DNA from: Methanomassiliicoccales archaeon | Lineage (GTDB): Archaea > Thermoplasmatota > Thermoplasmata > Sysuiplasmatales > Sysuiplasmataceae | Length of the DNA: 17,589 nucleotides | Assembly (NCBI GenBank): GCA_027365715.1 | Contig: DAHXLZ010000232.1 | Location: 1 to 17,589 of the forward strand | Reading direction: 5' to 3' | Shown: piece by piece, positions 14,201 to 17,589 of the stretch | Layout: every line of letters begins with the position of its first letter | How positions within the stretch are numbered: the stretch's first letter is position 1 | Position numbers and translations under genes: made by a program | Notes under the pieces: model-generated | Told to the model about the DNA's origin: nothing | The model's database searches: none | Seen by the model: only the letters and a program-made list of their open reading frames with translations

Positions 14201-15581
14201 CACAATAATCGCGCCTTCTGTCGCCGGTGCCGGAGACCAGTACACAATGTATGTTCGTGTTACCTACTGGAATGGTGTTCCTGCAGCTTTTGCGCCGGTT
14301 GACATAGCCTCTCCGAACCTTCTGTCGTCACCATTTTCACCCATGCCGATTCCGGGAACACAGACAATTACCAATGCTTCCGGAATTGCCGCTCTGACAA
14401 TCAACTACACTGTGGCAAGTGCTTCACTGGCATCGCAGGGAATACTCCTTATACAGGCATTCAACGACAGTTACTCCTCTGAATCCTTTTCCACACCTTC
14501 GGCAAATCTGCCTGTTCTCACAAACGACAGCACTTCGACTGTACTGTTCCTGGGCCAGGCATTTGGAATCGCCTATTCAACAATCCAGTTGAGTTCAGGT
14601 GTCGTGTATACTCCGTTCATCGGAACGACTGACGCCTACGGTAACTTCTTCGTAGAAACACCGCTGTTTGAGCCATTCAGTTCATACAACAATATCACCG
14701 CACTGTCATACTCGATTGGCAGCGGACCGTCGGTCAGTGTGCCACTCCCCTCCGTAGGGCAGAACAGCTTCCTGTGGTCGTTCCCGCTATCCGGACTGTC
14801 TTCAGGGTCGCATGTTCTCACAGTCCGGTTTAACGACTCTTACGGTTTCAGTTATTCTGTTGAATATGTCTTCTACGTCATCGGCACAGGCATTGATCCG
14901 GGTCCCGCTGTCTCATTTGTTTCGCCCTCTTCAGGTTCATATGTGTCGGGACAGACAACCATCAGCTTCTCATCTACCCAGTCGCAGTACCTGATGTCAG
15001 AAATACTCACAATTAATCAGTTCTCCTACAATGTTCTCGGTTTCACATCATTCACTTTCAACGCCTCGGCATTCGGTTATGGGGCCATGTCCATTTCACT
15101 CACCGCAACAAATTATAACGGCGTCTCCTCATCTTCAGCAATGCAGCTGTATTCTGCTCCTCAGCGCACACCAGTCTCGGCAATAACTTCTCCCTCTTCC
15201 GGCCAGCGTTTGAATTCAACAAGCAGCGTTACTGTCGGTCTATACTATTCAGGCGACTACATTTCATCATCCATACTCCATGTTACCGGTCCCTCCCTGA
15301 ATGCAACTTACAATGTCACCGGATTGTCATCATACACCCTCGGCAAGCTGTTGAAAGGCGTTTACCACCTGTCATACACTGTCACAAGCGCAGACGGGGC
15401 CTCATCCACTTCCACTGGCGTTTTCACCATTCTCTCAACTCCGGCAGGGACTGCCAGCGCCGCGCAGGTGAGCATATCACCGCTGGCCGGTGGCCTGATT
15501 ATAGCCGTATTCATAGTCGGCATGGTAATCGGCCTCTTCGTCGAACGGATGAGAAGGAAGCCGCCAGCCGGAACACAATGA
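11247..15581 (+). CDS. Membrane-anchored S53 peptidase (sedolisin/kumamolisin family)
   Basis: 1444-residue exported serine-carboxyl protease, active at low pH in characterised members. Order: signal peptide (about 7-28); pro-kumamolisin activation domain about 75-205 ('YHHFLSLNQFQQSFGPT' is its hallmark); catalytic domain about 255-710; then roughly 700 residues of beta-rich modules; a C-terminal TM helix at about 1413-1432; and the basic tail 'ERMRRK'. The S53 tetrad is visible: Glu350 and Asp354 in 'FEFTLD', Asp442 in 'SSGDLGG', Ser597 in 'GGTSFACP'. 'GWNLLAGWGIPN' (687-698) corresponds to the C-terminal calcium-site region. Ig-like modules end the ectodomain: an invasin-like one near 715-800, and two 'SP.SG....' repeats near 1225-1400. 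The layout tethers the protease outside the cell. It is coupled to the PNGase A-like gene, suggesting joint attack on glycoproteins. Confidence 0.92.
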   Translation: MLKSTYRYVAVAVAATLIMSGLTVYFMQAGSTGGSNAPSVQLSAAQLIQGPYTSSGPTELPMLKGAAAIGYVPNSMPMYITVSFKVRNQQQLASLINEQQTPGSPLYHHFLSLNQFQQSFGPTPQVYGETLAYFTAMGFTQVPTGTTMTLAFKSSAVNAASALKTQFSFFRLHNGTTVYANTQSLSLPVPIASSISSINGLTDIVKIHTGLVHSPFFSLRSGVVSPSASSASGLPAYASMSRAVNFTKPGFLYTNTSFPYGQWQFVNPSVMSVAYNATPLYGQGDRGQGTTIAVVMAGGYNPADLAAYSGMVFNNSNQILNRLTPYPVTGGTANATSPGSVLQTGGDAFEFTLDIEYSSTMAPAAHIDAVYGPSLSTASLVSAYAKLTTISPLPNVITNSWGGSEDTWWNLYGPSWQSANALENYFMELTSMGSTILASSGDLGGYDSFSGLLSASIPASSPYVVAVGGVRTTVSNGTGVSFPSPSQYAVNATVAPYGFSETSSYPAWFPDYTLNGSTVGTVTTNSYWYTPGPSNSSPDYASGGIGLSYWFGQPWWQHGKAIPSAGRRMVPDIAAEADFNETVYFGGAWNFFWGGTSFACPTIAGEFALLDTYLNSTAGNSSNRPGYYLGLAQPLLYNLGNDPYLPRAPYTQISSGSNPWDVYANSNGLGWPGGQNWPVASTAALPGWNLLAGWGIPNVFNMALDAGRLLSKNSADNQLFFKLNGTTPRTLPGDALYTFTLVNSTGSPVSGAVVNMTFTSANGVTTLSSVVKTNATGKFQFDAAGLHGYLSLYSVQTANSISGFQPIWITLPNLTSGTISVTVLGTARSVMGGFDFFNGYLSSNYPALGGLMPNTVKVLVTYRATPTSAPQPVYNAMVLASTPHEPYYSSPPDYANPYYSSLASFNYTPMRSLSFTNLSGIAYVETWNVPQPENYSIHASYRGLSSSTNFTVTPRFNIQSLNVFSSLEGTLFGGAAGYIGNGAQNTIIAPSVAGAGDQYTMYVRVTYWNGVPAAFAPVDIASPNLLSSPFSPMPIPGTQTITNASGIAALTINYTVASASLASQGILLIQAFNDSYSSESFSTPSANLPVLTNDSTSTVLFLGQAFGIAYSTIQLSSGVVYTPFIGTTDAYGNFFVETPLFEPFSSYNNITALSYSIGSGPSVSVPLPSVGQNSFLWSFPLSGLSSGSHVLTVRFNDSYGFSYSVEYVFYVIGTGIDPGPAVSFVSPSSGSYVSGQTTISFSSTQSQYLMSEILTINQFSYNVLGFTSFTFNASAFGYGAMSISLTATNYNGVSSSSAMQLYSAPQRTPVSAITSPSSGQRLNSTSSVTVGLYYSGDYISSSILHVTGPSLNATYNVTGLSSYTLGKLLKGVYHLSYTVTSADGASSTSTGVFTILSTPAGTASAAQVSISPLAGGLIIAVFIVGMVIGLFVERMRRKPPAGTQ

Positions 15582-15642
15582 GAGCTGCGGGCTCACAACC
15601 GGGCTGTGCGGAGCGGCACGTCCAGTGAAGCGCCCCGCCCGG
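15582..15642 (+). terminator. GC-rich segment with small hairpins after the sedolisin gene
   Basis: GAGC-5nt-GCTC (15582-15594), CCGGGC/GCCCGG (15599-15604 with 15637-15642) and an internal GTGC/GCAC (15606-15609, 15616-15619) could fold right after the stop codon. T-rich sequence follows at 15660-15684. A 3'-end structure is plausible but unproven. I find no tRNA or other RNA gene here. Confidence 0.3.
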
Positions 15643-15689
15643 TCATGGAATACCGCAAGATTTTACTCATAGTCGTTTCTTTCCAGTCC

Positions 15690-15696
15690 GGGAGAG
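15690..15696 (+). promoter_or_regulatory. Shine-Dalgarno-like site supporting TTG 15703
   Basis: GGGAGAG with a 6-nt spacer to TTG. The frame is closed by TAG at 15670, and no ATG or GTG lies between. A TATA-like AGATTTTACT is about 40 nt upstream of the start. Confidence 0.5.
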
Positions 15697-15702
15697 TTAT
15701 AT

Positions 15703-16359
15703 TTGGAGTGCAACGGATGCCTTTTTCCCGATGACCTGCTGTATTCCGACGACGCGGAGCTATGGTTCAGGGCGGAGAAGGGAGTTTATGTGGCTGGAAT
15801 GACGTCGGCCGTGCTCTGGACCGCAGGCAAAGCGGCGAAAATATCGCTGAAGGAAATGGGAAAGAAAGTGGAGCGCGGAAAGAGTATTGCTACCATTGAG
15901 AGCACAAAATATTTCGGCTCACTCAGAGCACCATTCGACTGCAGGATTGTCGGCGTCAATACATCCCTGGCTCCGGGCCTTCTGACTCCTGCGTCGATAT
16001 ATGGCGACAGCTGGCTTGCAGTTGTTGAAGCTCTTGTCCGCGATGAGCCGCCGTCAAGGCTCTTAAGCGGCATGAATGCGCATTCACTTTTCGAGGAAAA
16101 GATTTCATCCCTTCATCTGAAGTGCTTCAGCGAGCTCCCTGATATTGAATTGCTGGAAATAGGCACAGAGTGTAACGCAGTGCTGACACGGCTCAACTCT
16201 GAGTTTTCGTCGAACAAGCAGGGATATGTAATACATCTCGTCACAGATGACGTGACTTCTCCGATAGAAATGATAAGATGGTCAGATGAGTCGGGAAATA
16301 AAATAGCAGAAAGGAAAAAAATTGATAATCTGTTTCACTTCATACTCGTGAAGTCCTGA
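15703..16359 (+). CDS. GcvH-like lipoyl-carrier domain fused to a TusA-like sulfur-carrier domain
   Basis: 218-residue cytoplasmic protein. Residues about 7-133 align along their whole length with glycine-cleavage H protein: 'DLLYSDDAELWFRAEKG', 'VAGMT', 'EMGKKVERGKSIATIESTK', 'LRAP', 'VNTSL' and 'GDSWL'. Lys69 in 'IESTK' is the lipoylation position. The following 'YFGSLRAP' differs from the usual H-protein sequence. Residues about 148-217 resemble TusA: Cys157 falls where the TusA active cysteine sits, with the same spacing as E. coli TusA to the glycine (Gly174) and to the 'DD' (182-183), then 'SPIEMIRWSDESGNKI' and a final 'FHFILVK'. The usual CPxP is CNAV here. Cys3 and Cys6 form a CxxC. 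H-like proteins called LbpA carry sulfur intermediates in the sHdr pathway, where TusA is a partner. A sulfur-transfer role is inferred. It is tail-to-tail (5 bp apart) with a rhodanese. The TTG start is the only candidate. Confidence 0.8.
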   Translation: MECNGCLFPDDLLYSDDAELWFRAEKGVYVAGMTSAVLWTAGKAAKISLKEMGKKVERGKSIATIESTKYFGSLRAPFDCRIVGVNTSLAPGLLTPASIYGDSWLAVVEALVRDEPPSRLLSGMNAHSLFEEKISSLHLKCFSELPDIELLEIGTECNAVLTRLNSEFSSNKQGYVIHLVTDDVTSPIEMIRWSDESGNKIAERKKIDNLFHFILVKS

Positions 16360-16364
16360 CAGCA

Positions 16365-17207
16365 TCACTTCTCTATGGGTATGCCAACAGAGTTTCCCCA
16401 CTCTGACCATGAACCATCATAATTCAGGACATTCCGGTAGCCGAGAAGATAGTGCAGTACAAACCATGTGTGAGAGGACCTTTCCCCTATCCTGCAGTAT
16501 GTTATGATATTTTTATCAGGCGTTATGCCTTTCGACTCATAGAGTTTTTTCAAATCATCTGCGCTCTTGAATGTTCCGTCCTCATTTACCGCCTGCGACC
16601 ACGGTATGCTGGCTGCACCGGGAATGTGTCCACCCCTCTGAGCTCCTTCATTCGGATATTCGGGCGGTGTCAGTATCTGGCCCGTGTATTCCGCATTGCT
16701 CCGCACATCAACCAGAGCCCAGTTCTTCTGGCCCGCAGTCTTTCTTACATCACCGGCAAATGCCCTGATCCTTGAATCGGGTTTCTTTGCCCTGAATGTT
16801 GTATGCGGATATTCAGGAATGTCTTTCGTTACTTCCCTGTCTTCAGCGAGCCATTTCTTCCTGCCGCCATTCATCAGCCTGATGTTGTCCACGCCATAAT
16901 ATTTGAAATCCCAGAATGCATAGGCCGCAAACCAGTTGTTGTAGTCCCCGTAGAGCACGATTGTTGTCCTGTCGTGTATTCCGGCGCTGCCAAAAAGATC
17001 TTCAAGCTGTTTCGCTGTCAATATGTCTCTCGTAAGCTGATTGTTCAGATCCTTCCTCCAGTCGAATAGCACCGCTCCCGGTATATGCCCCTGATTGTAG
17101 TTCGGGGCAGGATCGTAATCAACCTCCACGACTCTGACGTCCCGGTTTTTCAGATTTTCCTGAACCCATTTCGTGCTGACAAGCACATCACTGTTTGCGT
17201 AGTCCAT
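16365..17207 (-). CDS. Two-domain rhodanese (thiosulfate/3-mercaptopyruvate sulfurtransferase)
   Basis: 280-residue cytoplasmic sulfurtransferase of the usual length. It takes sulfane sulfur from thiosulfate or 3-mercaptopyruvate onto an active cysteine as a persulfide and passes it to a thiol acceptor. The N-terminal rhodanese domain (about 8-125; 'NYNQGHIPGAVLFDW') lacks the cysteine, having Asp88 in the loop, as is normal for the structural half. The C-terminal domain (about 145-278) has 'RGGHIPGAASIPW' and the active loop 'YCRIGERSSHTWF' with Cys238. The CRIGER loop is that of SseA/CysA-type thiosulfate sulfurtransferases common in actinobacteria and archaea. Its stop lies 5 bp from that of the GcvH-TusA fusion. 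Preferred donor is not determinable from sequence. Confidence 0.93.
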   Translation of the reverse strand: MDYANSDVLVSTKWVQENLKNRDVRVVEVDYDPAPNYNQGHIPGAVLFDWRKDLNNQLTRDILTAKQLEDLFGSAGIHDRTTIVLYGDYNNWFAAYAFWDFKYYGVDNIRLMNGGRKKWLAEDREVTKDIPEYPHTTFRAKKPDSRIRAFAGDVRKTAGQKNWALVDVRSNAEYTGQILTPPEYPNEGAQRGGHIPGAASIPWSQAVNEDGTFKSADDLKKLYESKGITPDKNIITYCRIGERSSHTWFVLHYLLGYRNVLNYDGSWSEWGNSVGIPIEK

Positions 17208-17222
17208 GTTTATACCATTGTG

Positions 17223-17244
17223 TTATTATAACGCTGTAATATTT
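17223..17244 (-). promoter_or_regulatory. AT-rich promoter region of the rhodanese gene
   Basis: Read on the minus strand, AAATATTAC and TATAATAA lie about 33 and 20 nt before the ATG at 17207. The former has the better distance for a TATA box with a short leader. Which one is used is uncertain. Confidence 0.35.
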
Positions 17245-17281
17245 CAATTTTGTTTAACCTGAAGTGACACAAGTTAACTGT

Positions 17282-17315
17282 TTCGCGCTGTATCACACAG
17301 CACTGTGGCAGCGAA
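17282..17315. repeat. Imperfect palindrome upstream of the IS607-type transposase
   Basis: CGCTG/CAGCG (17286-17290 with 17309-17313) flanks CACAG/CTGTG (17296-17300 with 17303-17307) around a CA centre, with an unequal bulge. An AGTTAACT palindrome lies just before it (17272-17279). These may be transposase-binding sites near the element's left end. Confidence 0.35.
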
Positions 17316-17335
17316 GGGTAATTAGCAGCAGGAAA

Positions 17336-17343
17336 CTTTAATA
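17336..17343 (+). promoter_or_regulatory. TATA-like box of the transposase gene
   Basis: CTTTAATA is centred about 28 nt before ATG 17368, consistent with a leaderless transcript. Confidence 0.45.
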
Positions 17344-17367
17344 CCATATGTGCTTATGTAGGGTCAA

Positions 17368-17589
17368 ATGAAGTTGGCGGATTGGGCGCGGGAACAAGGC
17401 ATAGATTACAAGACGGCCTATCGTTGGTTCCGTGCAGGGCAATTGCCCGTAAGGTCTGAACAGATGCCAACTGGAACCATTCTCGTCTATCCCACTCCGA
17501 AGAATGAAGGTGGTGTTGCCTTGTATGCAAGAGTCTCTTCACATGACCAGCGTGCGGACCTCAACCGCCAGAGCAACCGTCTCTCTCAG
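17368..17589 (+). CDS. tnpA: IS607-family serine transposase/resolvase TnpA (3' end outside the window)
   Basis: First 74 codons of a small serine recombinase. Residues about 1-45 are a MerR-like helix-turn-helix ('LADWAREQGIDYKTAYRWFRAGQLP', then 'GTILVYP'), placed before the catalytic domain as in IS607 transposases; ordinary resolvases have it after. The catalytic domain opens with 'ALYARVSSHDQRADLNRQ' (51-68); Arg55 and Ser57 correspond to the conserved Arg and nucleophile Ser of serine recombinases. The full family length is about 190-220 residues, so roughly two thirds lies beyond the window. No stop codon interrupts the visible part. It would cut and rejoin DNA through a Ser57-DNA link to move the element, usually together with a tnpB-coded RNA-guided nuclease. 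Confidence 0.92.
   Translation, partial: MKLADWAREQGIDYKTAYRWFRAGQLPVRSEQMPTGTILVYPTPKNEGGVALYARVSSHDQRADLNRQSNRLSQ

Larger units (their letters stand above)
17282..17589 (+). mobile_element. IS607-type insertion sequence, left part (right part beyond the window)
   Basis: Called from the IS607-type transposase beginning at 17368. These elements lack terminal inverted repeats and make no target duplication, so the left boundary cannot be read; I set it at the palindrome. It lies somewhere in 17208-17367, between the rhodanese promoter and the transposase. A tnpB gene is expected downstream. Confidence 0.55.

Noticed and set aside
11247..15581. Assignment of the large protease to subtilisins (S8) because of the GTS..CP motif
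   Set aside because: The pro-kumamolisin domain, the Glu350/Asp354 pair and Asp442 are S53 features; the S8 Asp-His pair is absent.
15582..15702. tRNA or other structured RNA gene in the GC-rich gap
   Set aside because: No T-loop consensus (GTTCGA) and no cloverleaf pairing; only short hairpins.
15703..16359. Simple annotation as glycine-cleavage H protein
   Set aside because: The TusA-like C-terminal domain, the altered sequence after the lipoyl lysine and the lack of P, T or L protein genes nearby make a sulfur role more likely; the rest of the genome is not visible.
1..17589. CRISPR array
   Set aside because: No regularly spaced direct repeats of 23-40 bp found in any intergenic stretch.

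Overview
The window looks like the chromosome of an archaeon of the Thermoplasmata (Thermoplasmatota), probably an acid-tolerant heterotroph. I infer this from gene content and expression signals, not from a marker gene. The clues are TATA-like boxes about 25-30 nt before several start codons (leaderless or nearly leaderless transcripts), strong GGAGG-type ribosome sites at other genes, Ser/Thr/Asn-rich surface proteins carrying 'ESGL..GT.W.V' repeats, a DUF835 domain, and an S53 (acid) protease. GC content is moderate.

Layout. (a) 2-487: C-terminal end of an SMC/YhaN-like ATPase, cut by the window edge. (b) 664-2347: a two-gene ABC exporter (ATPase and ABC-2 permease, overlapping). (c) 2359-4257, minus strand: an S9 prolyl-oligopeptidase/acylaminoacyl-peptidase. 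It is divergent from (d) 4365-5111, a gamma-glutamyl-GABA-hydrolase-like class I amidotransferase. (e) 5260-5757, minus strand: a small HExxH protein. (f) 5967-8411: a surface receptor-like protein with a cytoplasmic DUF835 domain. (g) 8515-15581: two coupled genes for large exported proteins, a PNGase A-like glycoamidase and a membrane-anchored S53 sedolisin/kumamolisin, sharing one nucleotide (TGATG). (h) 15703-16359: a GcvH-like lipoyl-carrier domain fused to a TusA-like sulfur-carrier domain, tail-to-tail with (i) 16365-17207, a two-domain rhodanese. (j) 17368-end: the start of an IS607-type serine transposase, cut by the window edge.

Two candidate systems stand out. The first is a cell-surface glycoprotein-degrading set: a PNGase A-like enzyme would strip N-glycans, the acid protease would cut the polypeptide, and the intracellular S9 peptidase and gamma-glutamyl hydrolase could finish the products. 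The DUF835 receptor could be its sensor. The second is a sulfur-handling pair in which a rhodanese could load persulfide onto the TusA-like cysteine of a protein that also carries a lipoyl-type swinging arm. Such a fusion would place two partners known from the sHdr-LbpA sulfur-oxidation pathway on one chain. Both are inferences from domain identity and gene order. No sHdr, DsrE, lipoate-ligase or glycine-cleavage genes lie in the window.
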